Part shown: piece by piece, positions 28,345 to 37,285 of the stretch
Position numbering within the stretch: position 1 is the first letter of the stretch
How the letters are laid out: every line of letters starts with the position of its first letter
Source: Martinezella rhizogenes
GTDB taxonomy: Bacteria; Pseudomonadota; Alphaproteobacteria; Rhizobiales; Rhizobiaceae
Assembly (NCBI RefSeq): GCF_007002745.1
Contig: NZ_SGNY01000008.1
Coordinates: forward strand, 62,001-126,000
Direction: 5' to 3'
DNA length: 64,000 nt
The notes under the pieces: model-generated
What the model was told of the DNA's origin: nothing
Seen by the model: only the letters and a program-made list of their open reading frames with translations
The model's database searches: none
Program-made: the position numbers and the translations under genes

Positions 28345-29304
28345 TCAGGAGTGATCCTCACCGACGTCGGATACATGCGAGTTACCGCCTGTGATCGTGA
28401 CGTCAACGGCATTGGAGAGCATGTTGGCGCCCTGCACCAGTTCCAGATGGAAGCCGGAATTTGCAAGGATTGCCGATGCATCCGCAGTGCTGGTGCCTGC
28501 TGCGTCGTCGCCGGCCTTGAGGTCCCATCCCTTGCCGTCCATGCCTTCCGCGCCATAGGCGTCGCCGGCATTGGCGCTCAGGTGGTTTTCCGCACCGCCA
28601 TTCTGCATCTTGATGTCGTAGGCCTGATCCTGGTCTGCCAGGTGGTTGGCCTGCACCATGCTGAAGCCGGTGTCATTGCCGTCGCCGTTGAGCGAGCTGT
28701 TGAGGATGTTGTCGACATCGAGCGTGAAGGAGAAGTCGTCACCCAGGTTGAAGGTGAGGTCCCCGCCGGCGATGCCGAGATTGCCGACATCCTTGACGCC
28801 GGCGATGTTACCGAAGTCGTCATCAGACTTGTAGTAGCTGTCGGCGGAGTTGAAGCTGTCGGAGGTCGTCGTGGTCTTGGTGGAGGTGTCGTTGTCGGAG
28901 TAGGAGAACGTCTTGTTGTCCGTGTCCGTGATCGTTTTCACATTGGTATCATTGTCGCTGTACGACTTGCTTTCGTAGCTCCAGTCGTAATCCGTCTTGA
29001 TATCAGTGTTGGTTTCGGTGCTTGTCTTGGTGGTCGTGTCGTTGTCGCTGTACGACTTGCTGTCATAGCTCCAGTCATAGTCGTTGTCGCGATTGTCACC
29101 ATTGCCGACTGCTACATCGATCTTGGCGTCAACATCCACATTGGTGCTGTTGTCGCTGTTGTCGTTGTTGCGGTTTTCACCGTTTGCGGTGCCGACATTG
29201 CTGTCTTCCACCTTGGCGTCATTGGTCGAGGTGTTGGCAAAACCCTCGGAAAGAGCGCCGATCTTGGTGATGTCGTCGCCGGCTGGCTGTGAATTGTAAC
29301 CCAT
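28345..29304 (-). CDS. Asn/Asp/Ser/Thr-rich repeat protein, putative type I secretion substrate (319 aa)
   Basis: No function recognised. Extremely polar and acidic, no cysteine, no signal peptide. Residues 75-104 and 105-126 are a tandem repeat (DYDWSYDSKSYSDNDT / DYDWSYESKSYSDNDT, then Thr-rich), and a third partial copy (SYSDNDTSTKTTTT) follows at 134-147. The C-terminus (HLELVQGANMLSNAVDVTIT) resembles one half of the repeat in the next gene (GxNxxxN). The start has a strong GGAGGA site. First gene of the likely operon with the 672-residue protein, exporter and fusion protein. Confidence 0.85.
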   Translation of the reverse strand: MGYNSQPAGDDITKIGALSEGFANTSTNDAKVEDSNVGTANGENRNNDNSDNSTNVDVDAKIDVAVGNGDNRDNDYDWSYDSKSYSDNDTTTKTSTETNTDIKTDYDWSYESKSYSDNDTNVKTITDTDNKTFSYSDNDTSTKTTTTSDSFNSADSYYKSDDDFGNIAGVKDVGNLGIAGGDLTFNLGDDFSFTLDVDNILNSSLNGDGNDTGFSMVQANHLADQDQAYDIKMQNGGAENHLSANAGDAYGAEGMDGKGWDLKAGDDAAGTSTADASAILANSGFHLELVQGANMLSNAVDVTITGGNSHVSDVGEDHS

Positions 29305-30210
29305 TTCGATTTCCTCCGAAAAAGCTCGGAGCAGCTTTCGAAATCCCTCTCATCTCAAACGGGATTTTTTCGCGCTTGCTCCGTGTTGCACAAAGATTGA
29401 TGTTTGCAGATGCACTCGGTACGTTTCATCTGCGGTTCGGCATCGGCCCGCGACCGGGCTCTTTTCGTTCAGCCCCTTGTGCGCTACTCGGTAAAAAGGC
29501 GCACAAATCCGTTCCTCGCTCCAATAGGGAGCGCGGTGGCTTCGTCTTTTTGCTTGCGTGTTTTCTTGAAAAGGAACCGGCGTTGGCAAACACACGTTAA
29601 GGCCGGGATAGTCTTTTCATCGGCCGCCGTTCAGCGACGGTCAGACTGTGCCGCAGAAAAATTGCGCTTTCTAGCTATCAATTCGGGCTAAACATATCGG
29701 CACCCATAACCGGAATATATATGCCGGAGGGGTAGGCCAAGGCTCGTTTTCGCGGCCGCTGCAGCAAATATCCGCAGATTTGGCGGCAAAAAACCGGCTT
29801 CTTAAAACCATCGTGCTTTTGCAAGGGAAAAGGGCGTCATCCCGAAACGGCACATCGTCCGGGATCGTTTGCATGCGAGATATGAAAAGGTCTTTCAACT
29901 AAAAGTTATATTTTCTTGGAATACAAAACCGGAGCGGAGGCATTTCTAACGCCTTTGTTTCCTTGATGATTTCCAAGTGAATGATTTTCTCTCACCGTAA
30001 TCAATTTTGTATGCCTAATGTAAAAAATAACCCGTATGGGCCATTTATTTACACAGCTTTTCGTATTAGCCTCCTAAATTAACAGGTAATTAATGATAGT
30101 TGACATGGCTTGAGGCAGGAATTGCCCCCCATGGTCTTGGGGGCGTCCTGGCGGACGACAGACGGCACACCAAAAAGAATGTAATGCGTAAGCGCTTTAG
30201 GGAGGCGTCA
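29305..30210. other. Long divergent intergenic region between repeat-protein operon and LuxR gene
   Basis: 906 bp with no convincing gene. Short frames on both strands lack good ribosome sites and family features. The part nearest the LuxR gene (about 29895-30100) is strongly AT-rich, unlike the rest of the window, and likely carries promoters or regulator sites. The ribosome site AGGGAGG for the LuxR gene lies at 30199-30205. Confidence 0.5.
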
Positions 30211-30981
30211 ATGTTCATGGGAACTTCAGATTATGCGGCAAAACAAAAAAACGCCGTTTCACCTATAAATGGAACTTTATTGATCATAGCGGATCCGGAC
30301 CTGTTTTCCGAGTGCCTCGTGGAGGCGTTGGGCAAAAAGTTCCCCACATTCGCGGTGGTGAGCGTTACCTCGTCGTCGACTATTAACGATGACTACGGGG
30401 CGAATGTCCGGCTGGTGCTGCCTTATCGCATGTCCGGCGAGCGGCTCCATAATCTTCTCGCGGCAATCCACGAAAAGCATCCGGATGCGCCGATCGCACT
30501 GGTGGTCGAAACCATCGACAAGTTTGAGGAACCGCTGAAGCAGTTGGTGGGAATGCGCGTCATCGACGGCGTGTTGCCGCTCAATCTGCGGCTTGACGTG
30601 TTCATGGCGGCTGTTGATCTTTTGATGAAGGGCGGAGAACATTTTCCCGCGGCTCTCCTCGGCAAGCTCACACCCTATTCCCAGGCCGTCAGCGGCAAGA
30701 GCGTTCAGACAAACGCCGTTATTGCCAACCGCGCCGACGCCCTTGCGGCAAACAGGGGTGAAATGGCGGCGCTGACGACACGGGAGGTGCAAATCCTCGA
30801 CCTGCTTTGCAAGGGTACGCAAAACAAGATCATTGCTGACAAGCTGCATCTGTCCGAAAACACCGTGAAGGTTCACGTTCGCAACATCTATAAGAAGATG
30901 AACGTGCGCAACCGAACCGAGGCGGCATCGCGCTTCTTCAACAAGGACGACGACGCTACGTTATCCGGCTGGAAGAACTAA
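30211..30981 (+). CDS. LuxR-family DNA-binding regulator with atypical N-terminal domain
   Basis: 256 residues. The C-terminal LuxR/FixJ helix-turn-helix is clear (LTTREVQILDLLCKGTQNKI, then LSENTVKVHVRNIYKKM). The N-terminal part has a receiver-like start (GTLLIIADPDLFSECLVEAL) but no obvious phospho-acceptor Asp or acidic pocket, so it may respond to something other than phosphorylation. The frame is open upstream, but ATG 30211 has AGGGAGG at correct spacing. Divergent from the repeat-protein/type I secretion operon and near glycan genes; control of either is inference. Confidence 0.85.
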   Translation: MFMGTSDYAAKQKNAVSPINGTLLIIADPDLFSECLVEALGKKFPTFAVVSVTSSSTINDDYGANVRLVLPYRMSGERLHNLLAAIHEKHPDAPIALVVETIDKFEEPLKQLVGMRVIDGVLPLNLRLDVFMAAVDLLMKGGEHFPAALLGKLTPYSQAVSGKSVQTNAVIANRADALAANRGEMAALTTREVQILDLLCKGTQNKIIADKLHLSENTVKVHVRNIYKKMNVRNRTEAASRFFNKDDDATLSGWKN

Positions 30982-31040
30982 GCATCAGGCAGGCCGAGGC
31001 CGCCCGGGCGCCGGTTTCCGCCGATGTTCCGGCCCGAGAC

Positions 31041-31391
31041 TTACGGTCTCAGGAAGCAGCGGGACTTCTGGCCAAATCCGCTCGGCGAGCAAATATAGGG
31101 AGAAGAACCGGAATAGGAATGTCGCGCTATCGACGGTGCCTCGGACGACGCGTCGGCAACAAGCGTTACAGCTGCATTGCCTGTCTTGTCGTAGCCGTAG
31201 GAAGCCCTGGTAGGAGTAACCCGCGTCTTCATTGTTGTCGTATCCGCTGATGCGGTCTTGATGAAAACAGCGTCTTCGACCACGGCGCACGAGGCCGTTG
31301 CGAAAGTGAGTGCTGAAAGGGCTGCGGCAACGAGCGCAAAATGATTGAGTCTGGCCGCTTTGCCACTCTTGGAATAAGGCATTTCATTCAT
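31041..31391 (-). CDS. Small exported lipoprotein-like hypothetical protein (116 aa)
   Basis: Not recognised. The N-terminus has a basic region then a hydrophobic stretch (HFALVAAALSALTFATASCA), a possible lipoprotein signal with Cys at about 35. The mature part is short, Ser/Thr-rich and ends with Cys residues (SPYICSPSGFGQKSRCFLRP). An AGGGGAC site precedes the ATG. It converges with the LuxR gene (59 nt between stops). Confidence 0.65.
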   Translation of the reverse strand: MNEMPYSKSGKAARLNHFALVAAALSALTFATASCAVVEDAVFIKTASADTTTMKTRVTPTRASYGYDKTGNAAVTLVADASSEAPSIARHSYSGSSPYICSPSGFGQKSRCFLRP

Positions 31392-31787
31392 CGTGTATGT
31401 CCCCTGAAATCGACTGTCTGTCGCATCTCGCCGGGCGGTTTTGTCCCGGTGGACCGAGCCTTACAAAACCAGGATAGTCCCGACTGGTTGAGCGAAGCTT
31501 GCGCTAATGCTCAATAAGAAAGGCATAAAGGAGGCGTAGTTAAAAAGTATTAAACCAAGGGCTATTTTTAGTAATTCAGGGTAATCAATTGTAATATTTC
31601 GACAAAATGAAGTTGACCTGTTTTTCACCGCGCCTATCATAAAAGTTGAAAACTATCGAATCGAAATATTAAAACCTCCAGAAGAAATAAAAACCGGAGG
31701 ATGATATTCAAGATACCGCACAATCGGGAGTTTGATCCAGTTCAAGATGAATCAGCCGGGCTGATTCCTCATGGGGAGGAGTGTGTA
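31392..31787. other. AT-rich upstream region of the uxs-galE-GT2 gene group
   Basis: 396 bp without a clear gene; from about 31500 to 31700 it is markedly AT-rich and should hold the promoter(s) for the gene group starting at 31788 and for the minus-strand lipoprotein gene. A frame open from 31701 leads into uxs, but the ribosome site GGGGAGGAG (31772-31780) marks ATG 31788 as the real start. Confidence 0.5.
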
Positions 31788-32810
31788 ATGCGTAATTTCG
31801 TTCCCAACGAGCATGATAATGGCGTCACGATCTACTCGGAATGGCGTCCTGGCCAGCGCGTTCTCGTCAATGGCGGCGCTGGTTTCCTTGGTTCCCATCT
31901 TTGCGAGCGTCTGCTGGCCTGCGGCCACGAAGTGATCTGTCTCGACGATCTTTCGACCGGGCGGACGGCGAATGTGGAGCATTTACGGGACAATAAGCGG
32001 TTTTTGCTGGTCGAGCACGACGTGCGCAAACCCTATGATATCGACGTCTCGCTGATCTTCAACTTCGCTTCGCCGGCTTCGCCGCCGGATTACCAGCGCG
32101 ATCCCGTCGGCACTTTGCTCACCAATGTGCTTGGCGCCGTCAATGTGCTGGAGGTCGCGCGCAGATGCGGTGCAACCGTAGTGCAGTCCTCGACATCGGA
32201 AGTCTACGGCGATCCACTCGTCAATCCCCAGCCGGAAAGCTATTTCGGCAATGTAAATACAATCGGGCCGCGAGCTTGTTACGATGAGGGCAAACGCAGC
32301 GCCGAAACGCTGTTTTTCGATTATCACCGCTTTTATGGCGTTGATATCAAGGTGGGACGAATCTTCAACACCTATGGGCCGCGCATGCGGCCCGATGATG
32401 GACGTGTGGTTTCCAACTTTATCGTCCAGGCACTGAAGGGAGCCGACATCACCATTTATGGCGATGGCAGCCAGACGCGCTCCTTCTGTTATGTCGATGA
32501 TCTGATCGACGGTTTCCTGCGTTTTTCGGCCAAGCCGAAGGATTGCACCGGACCGATCAATCTCGGCAATCCGAGCGAAATTCCGGTCCGACAACTGGCC
32601 GATATCGTCATTCGCATGACGGGTTCCCGCTCGCGCATCGTGCATCTGCCGGCTGCAATCGACGATCCGCAGCAGCGCCGCCCAGATATTTCGCGGGCCA
32701 ACGAACAGCTGAGATGGCAACCGCGCGTGCCGCTCGAAATCGGACTGGAAAAAACCATCGTCTATTTCGATGCTTTGCTGTCCGGCAGGAAAGTGGCGGA
32801 GGCCGTATGA
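31788..32810 (+). CDS. UDP-glucuronate decarboxylase-like NAD-dependent epimerase (UDP-xylose synthase family)
   Basis: SDR-type nucleotide-sugar enzyme of 340 residues, closest to UDP-glucuronate decarboxylases that make UDP-xylose. Motifs: NAD site [43 protein letters not shown] (typical of this subfamily), catalytic [10 protein letters not shown] and YDEGKRSAE (YxxxK), then [18 protein letters not shown]. The ATG at 31788 follows GGGGAGGAG. It is 1 nt from galE in a tight group with a GT2 synthase, suggesting it supplies a precursor. Exact product is inferred from family. Confidence 0.85.
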   Translation: MRNFVPNEHDNGVTIYSEWRPGQRVLVNGGAGFLGSHLCERLLACGHEVICLDDLSTGRTANVEHLRDNKRFLLVEHDVRKPYDIDVSLIFNFASPASPPDYQRDPVGTLLTNVLGAVNVLEVARRCGATVVQSSTSEVYGDPLVNPQPESYFGNVNTIGPRACYDEGKRSAETLFFDYHRFYGVDIKVGRIFNTYGPRMRPDDGRVVSNFIVQALKGADITIYGDGSQTRSFCYVDDLIDGFLRFSAKPKDCTGPINLGNPSEIPVRQLADIVIRMTGSRSRIVHLPAAIDDPQQRRPDISRANEQLRWQPRVPLEIGLEKTIVYFDALLSGRKVAEAV

Positions 32811-32811
32811 G

Positions 32812-33795
32812 ATGGCCCGCACAATCCTCGTCACGGGCGGGGCCGGATTCATAGGCAGCCACATCTGCAAGGCGCTGGCAAAATCCGGCTTCAAGCCCAT
32901 CGCATATGACAATCTCTCGACCGGCCATGCGGATGCGGTTCGCTGGGGGCCTTTCATCGAGGGTGACATTCTTGATCGTGGCCTGCTGAAGGCCACGCTC
33001 AGGGAGTTCCAGCCGGCCTTCGTCATCCATTGCGCCGCCAACGCCTATGTCGGCGAATCCGTCGAAGATCCGCGCAAATATTACCGCAACAATGTCGGCG
33101 GCAGCCTTTCGCTGCTGGATGCCTGTCTCGACCAGAATATTGGCGGGCTGGTATTCTCCTCCAGCTGCGCCACCTATGGCGTGCCGCCACAATTACCAAT
33201 CCGCGAGGAAACCGCGCAGATGCCGGTCAATCCTTACGGGCGCACCAAGCTGATTTTCGAAATGGCGCTGGATGATTACGCCGCGGCCTATGGCCTGCGT
33301 TTCGTGGCGCTGCGGTATTTCAACGCGGCCGGCGCCGATCCGGATGGCGAGCTTTGCGAACGCCATGAGCCGGAGACCCACCTGATCCCCCGGGCACTGA
33401 TGGCGGCTGCGGCGCGGTTGCCGCAACTCGATATCTTCGGCGCGGATTACGACACCACGGACGGCACCTGCATTCGCGACTACATCCATGTCAGCGATCT
33501 CGCCGATGCCCATGTGGCCGCCGTCAATTATCTGGCGGATGGCGGGGAGACGCTGCGTGTCAATCTTGGTTCGGGCCACGGCACCTCGGTTGGCGATATC
33601 ATCCGGGCTATCCATCGCGTTACGGGTCAGGAAGTGCCAGTGCATTTCGGCGCGAGGCGCGAGGGCGATCCGCCGGCGCTGTTCGCCGATATTGAAAGGG
33701 CAAGGCAGACGCTCGGCTTTGCGCCGAAACATTCCGATATCGACACGATCATCCGCACGGCCGGTCCCGGTTTCGGACTGGAGGTGCGGTCATGA
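32812..33795 (+). CDS. galE: UDP-glucose 4-epimerase GalE
   Basis: Interconverts UDP-glucose and UDP-galactose in the cytosol. 327 residues, normal length. It shows the NAD site VTGGAGFIGSHICKAL, YDNLSTGHADAVRWG, catalytic SSSCATYGVP and YGRTKLIFE (YxxxK), the RYFNAAGADPDGELCE segment and DGTCIRDYIHVSDLADAH, all strong GalE features. The ATG at 32812 is 1 nt after the uxs stop, and its stop overlaps the next start (ATGA). It supplies sugar nucleotides for a local polysaccharide. Confidence 0.9.
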   Translation: MARTILVTGGAGFIGSHICKALAKSGFKPIAYDNLSTGHADAVRWGPFIEGDILDRGLLKATLREFQPAFVIHCAANAYVGESVEDPRKYYRNNVGGSLSLLDACLDQNIGGLVFSSSCATYGVPPQLPIREETAQMPVNPYGRTKLIFEMALDDYAAAYGLRFVALRYFNAAGADPDGELCERHEPETHLIPRALMAAAARLPQLDIFGADYDTTDGTCIRDYIHVSDLADAHVAAVNYLADGGETLRVNLGSGHGTSVGDIIRAIHRVTGQEVPVHFGARREGDPPALFADIERARQTLGFAPKHSDIDTIIRTAGPGFGLEVRS

Positions 33796-35738
33796 CGGCG
33801 CGCTCCACTCCTTTCGTCCAACCTGTACGTGCTGCCACAGGCGCATTGCGGATGCGACCGGTCTTCACCGGCTGGAACCGCATGGCCTATCGTCTGGGCA
33901 TCGGCGGCTGGCTGGTGACGCTTGGCTATTTCTGGGTCTGGTGGCTCGACCGCGACCGGGTGATCGACTGGCCCTATTATACCGTCGTTACCCTGACGCT
34001 GGCGTGGATCACGCTGCTGCCGTCCTATTTCATTTTCATATTCCTCAACGCCCGCGTGGTCGACCGGCGCTCCCCTTTGCCCAAGGGCCGGGTGGCGATG
34101 GTCGTTACCAAAGCCCCGTCGGAGCCTTTCGCCGTGGTGCGCAAGACGCTGCTGGCCATGCTGGACCAAAGGGGCATGGAGCAGAAGGGCCTGGAATTCG
34201 ACGTCTGGCTTGCTGATGAATATCCGGATGCGCAGACGCTTGCCTGGTGTGGGGCACATGGTGTTTTCGTTTCGACCCGGAAGGGCGTCGTTGATTATCA
34301 CCGCAAGACCTGGCCGCGCCGCACCCGCTGCAAGGAAGGTAATCTCGCTTATTTCTACGATCATTATGGCTATGAGCGTTATGATTTTGTCGCACAGTTC
34401 GACGCGGATCATGTGCCTGAACCGGATTATCTGAGCGAGATCATCCGTCCCTTTACCGATCCGTCGGTTGGATATGTCTCCGCCCCAAGCATCTGTGATG
34501 CCAATGCCGGCGAGAGCTGGGCCGCGCGCGGCAGGCTTTATGCGGAGGCAAGCCTGCACGGCGCGCTGCAGCTCGGTTATAATAATGGCTGGGCGCCGCT
34601 CTGCATCGGCTCTCACTACGCCGTGCGCACGAAAGCGCTGCGTGAGGTAGGCGGTCTCGGCCCCGAGCTTGCCGAGGATCATTCCACCACGCTTTTGATG
34701 AATGCCGGTGGCTGGCGCGGTGTCCATGCCGTCAACGCCATAGCCCATGGCGACGGGCCGGCGACCTTTGCCGATCTCATCGTGCAGGAATTCCAGTGGT
34801 CGCGCAGCCTGATGACCATCCTGTTGCAATATTCACGGCATTATGTGCCGAAGCTGCCTTTGCGGCTGAAATTCCAGTTCCTGTTTTCGCAGCTCTGGTA
34901 TCCGCTGTTTTCCGGCTTCATGGCGCTGATGTTCGTGCTTCCCGTCGTTGCCCTGTTGCGTGGGCAAGTGCTGGTCAATGCGTCCTATCCGGCGTTCCTG
35001 GCGCATTTCCTGCCCATTTCGCTGATCATGATCCTGTTCGCCTTCTTCTGGCGGGCAACGGGGGCTTTCCGCCCTCATGATGCGAAGCTTTTCAGCTGGG
35101 AAGCCATGGTGTTTCTGTTCCTGCGCTGGCCCTGGTCGCTGATGGGTGTGCTGGCGGCGATCCGCGACACCATCCGTGGTGACTTCGTCGATTTCCGCAT
35201 CACGCCCAAGGGCACGCAGGCCAAACCGCCGCTGCCGCTGCGGGTCATCGTGCCCTACATGGTTCTGGCGGCGGTGAGCTTTCTCGCCATGGTGCTGGCG
35301 CCACGCGATAGCGGAGCGGAAGGCTTCTTCATTTTCGGGGCGATCAATGTGGCGATTTATGCGGGACTTTCCGTGTTCCTGCTCATCCGCCACGTGATGG
35401 AAAACGGCTTGCCGCGATTGCCGGCGATGCGCGGCGGCGCAACCGCTGCGGCCTGTTCACTGTTGCTCGTCGCCGGCAGCGCCGCGGAACTCAGCTCGCA
35501 TGCGATCGGTGGGCTTGAAGCCCTGTCGCACGGGCAGCCCTACGTCACCTTCACCGAAACGCGTTTTACGGTTGCCGGTGCGGGTGTGGAGGGCGCGAGA
35601 TCGGTGCGCGTGAAGCTGCGCATCACCCTGCCGGGCTTGCCCGGTCATCGGGAAATGCAGGCGGAACCGGCCGTCGCACCGTCGCCGACAGTGGCAACCG
35701 GAGAAATCATGCTGGCCGACAATAGGGTCGGACAATAG
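33792..35738 (+). CDS. Family 2 processive glycosyltransferase (cellulose-synthase-like)
   Basis: Inner-membrane synthase of 648 residues. Two N-terminal membrane helices (about 36-85) precede a GT2 domain with an acidic site at D141/D142-E region (WLADEYPD), DAD at 204-206, AEDHS at 294-298 and the acceptor-site motif QEFQWSRS (332-339), a variant of QxxRW. About six membrane segments follow, and then a short non-membrane tail (about 575-648). No PilZ domain. It resembles cellulose and mixed-linkage glucan synthases, but the product cannot be read from sequence. It sits in uxs-galE-GT2-DUF995-GH26 by ATGA overlap. Confidence 0.88.
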   Translation: MTARSTPFVQPVRAATGALRMRPVFTGWNRMAYRLGIGGWLVTLGYFWVWWLDRDRVIDWPYYTVVTLTLAWITLLPSYFIFIFLNARVVDRRSPLPKGRVAMVVTKAPSEPFAVVRKTLLAMLDQRGMEQKGLEFDVWLADEYPDAQTLAWCGAHGVFVSTRKGVVDYHRKTWPRRTRCKEGNLAYFYDHYGYERYDFVAQFDADHVPEPDYLSEIIRPFTDPSVGYVSAPSICDANAGESWAARGRLYAEASLHGALQLGYNNGWAPLCIGSHYAVRTKALREVGGLGPELAEDHSTTLLMNAGGWRGVHAVNAIAHGDGPATFADLIVQEFQWSRSLMTILLQYSRHYVPKLPLRLKFQFLFSQLWYPLFSGFMALMFVLPVVALLRGQVLVNASYPAFLAHFLPISLIMILFAFFWRATGAFRPHDAKLFSWEAMVFLFLRWPWSLMGVLAAIRDTIRGDFVDFRITPKGTQAKPPLPLRVIVPYMVLAAVSFLAMVLAPRDSGAEGFFIFGAINVAIYAGLSVFLLIRHVMENGLPRLPAMRGGATAAACSLLLVAGSAAELSSHAIGGLEALSHGQPYVTFTETRFTVAGAGVEGARSVRVKLRITLPGLPGHREMQAEPAVAPSPTVATGEIMLADNRVGQ

Positions 35739-35753
35739 AAGGAGGAGGCTGTG

Positions 35754-36257
35754 ATGAAAACAACAATAAGCAACTGCGGATTCTCCGCTTTCGTACTCTG
35801 CCTTGCGGTGATCGCGCCCAGTGCCGTCCACGCCGCAGGCGGCACGAAGACGCCGAAACCGCTCAGAACCAGCGAAGTCGTGGAGATGTACTTCGACAAG
35901 ACCTGGAAATGGGATGCGGGCGGCGGACGCTTCATTGCCGATGGCCGCAAATTCATCGCCCTGACGGAAGAAAAAGGCAAAAAATCCGTCGGTGAGGGCA
36001 TCTGGACCGTCGATGCCAAAGGCACGCTGTGCATGCGCGCCACCTGGAAAGCCGAGAATGGAAGCGGCAAGGCCGATACCTGCTTCGACCACGGCCGCAT
36101 CGGCAAGGTGCTCTATCAACGCAAGCAGGGCGGCCAGTGGTACGTGTTCCGGCACAACCCGCCAAGGCCCGGCGATGAATTCCTGAAACTTGTCCGCAAG
36201 GACGACGTCACCCCGCAGATCGCCGCCTATGGCAAGGCGATGACGGCGACGCGGTAG
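35754..36257 (+). CDS. DUF995-type exported protein
   Basis: 167-residue protein with a signal peptide (FSAFVLCLAVIAPSAVHAAG) and a single small domain (MYFDKTWKWDAGGGRFIADG, GEGIWTVDAKGTLCMRATW, CFDHGRIGKVLYQRK). This looks like the DUF995 family of Rhizobiales exported proteins, of unknown function. A strong GGAGGAGG site lies at 35740-35747. It lies 15 nt after the GT2 gene and 13 nt before a glycoside hydrolase, suggesting a periplasmic role in glycan handling (inference). Confidence 0.8.
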   Translation: MKTTISNCGFSAFVLCLAVIAPSAVHAAGGTKTPKPLRTSEVVEMYFDKTWKWDAGGGRFIADGRKFIALTEEKGKKSVGEGIWTVDAKGTLCMRATWKAENGSGKADTCFDHGRIGKVLYQRKQGGQWYVFRHNPPRPGDEFLKLVRKDDVTPQIAAYGKAMTATR

Positions 36258-36270
36258 GGAGGAAAGTGTC

Positions 36271-37233
36271 ATGCAGATAACAAGAAGAAAACTTCTCTTC
36301 GCAAGCGGGGCTGCAGTGGCTTTTTCGGCCAGCATGTACCCCATGTTCAAACTGGATGCGCAGGGTGTTGCACCCATGGGCGCCACGGGCATGAAGACGC
36401 TTGCCGACAAACGTCCGACATTGCATGCGGATGGTATCCGTTTCGGTGCTTACGATCCGCATGGTGATTTCACCGGACAGGCCGGGGTGGCGACGGAACA
36501 TCTGTTCCTGCCCTGGGAAGACGTGGATCTCGACAGTCTTGCGCTCGCGGATGCCTATGCCCTGGAGCGCAAGCGCAATGTGCTGATCACCGTCGAACCG
36601 TGGTCATGGGACGTCAACTGGCGGCTTTCCTCCGACGAGTTGCGCCGCAAGGTGCTGGGAGGCGACTACGACAAGAACATGCAGGCGATAGCCGCACGCA
36701 TGTCGGCGATGAAGAGCCCGCTGATCCTGCGCTGGGGTCAGGAAATGGAAGACACGTCCGGCCGCTTCTCATGGTCCGGCTGGAACCCTCGGGACTACAT
36801 CACGGCCTATAAACGCATGGTGGACATGACCCGCAGGGCGGTTCCCGGTGTCAAGGTTATGTGGTCGCCCAAGGGTCTTGATGGCCTTCGGGCTTATTAT
36901 CCCGGCGATAACTACGCCGATCTCGTCGGCCTTTCGGTCTTCGGTCTCGAAGATTACGACAAGATCGAATATGGCGGGCCGAAGACGTTCTCCGATCTGC
37001 TGCGCAAGGGATACGGACTTGTCGAAACCTTCAACCGGCCGGTCTGGGTCGCGGAACTCGGTTATGAAGGCGGCGATTCCTATGTCCGTCCATGGATGAA
37101 CGACGTAACGCTGAAACAGGCGGATTTTCCGAAGCTGGAAGAAGTCGTCTATTTCAACGACAAGGACGTGCACCCCTGGCCGCACAATCTCGGCAAGCCC
37201 GACTGGCGCGTGGTGCGCCCGGCCAAGGCTTGA
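36271..37233 (+). CDS. Exported glycoside hydrolase, GH26-like
   Basis: 320 residues. The N-terminus (MQITRRKLLFASGAAVAFSA) is a twin-arginine-like signal. The (beta/alpha)8-type domain shows the probable acid/base Glu in LILRWGQEMEDTSGRFSW and the nucleophile Glu in PVWVAELGYEGGDSY, as well as VMWSPKGLDG and YYPGDNYADLVGLSVF typical of GH26-like enzymes. GH26 contains beta-mannanases and mixed-linkage beta-glucanases, so the substrate is open. It is the last gene of the GT2 group and probably trims or releases its product in the periplasm. Confidence 0.82.
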   Translation: MQITRRKLLFASGAAVAFSASMYPMFKLDAQGVAPMGATGMKTLADKRPTLHADGIRFGAYDPHGDFTGQAGVATEHLFLPWEDVDLDSLALADAYALERKRNVLITVEPWSWDVNWRLSSDELRRKVLGGDYDKNMQAIAARMSAMKSPLILRWGQEMEDTSGRFSWSGWNPRDYITAYKRMVDMTRRAVPGVKVMWSPKGLDGLRAYYPGDNYADLVGLSVFGLEDYDKIEYGGPKTFSDLLRKGYGLVETFNRPVWVAELGYEGGDSYVRPWMNDVTLKQADFPKLEEVVYFNDKDVHPWPHNLGKPDWRVVRPAKA

Positions 37234-37242
37234 TTGAGGCCG

Positions 37243-37272
37243 GAGCGGGCCGAGCGGACGCCCGGCCCGCTC
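37243..37272. terminator. Bidirectional hairpin between GH26-like and AGE-family genes
   Basis: GAGCGGGCCG and CGGCCCGCTC make a perfect 10-bp stem with a 10-nt loop, in the 52-bp gap between convergent genes. No strong U-tract. Confidence 0.6.
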
Positions 37273-37285
37273 GCCCGCCCGGACA

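Noticed and set aside
28351..29292. 313-codon plus-strand frame opposite the 319-aa repeat protein
   Set aside because: Val/Gly-rich low-complexity translation that follows from the antisense of GAC/AAC-rich repeats; no start signal. The minus-strand gene has GGAGGA before its ATG.
29289..29898. Several 60-100 codon frames in the gap upstream of the LuxR gene
   Set aside because: No good ribosome sites and no family features; overlapping on both strands as expected by chance in GC-rich DNA.
31580..31690. Possible Ros/MucR box in the AT-rich region before uxs
   Set aside because: AT-rich with TAATATTTCGACAAAAT-like words, but I cannot match the known box well enough to call a site.
33627..34829. 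400-codon minus-strand frame opposite the GT2 gene
   Set aside because: Lies fully antisense to a clear glycosyltransferase and has no recognisable domain.
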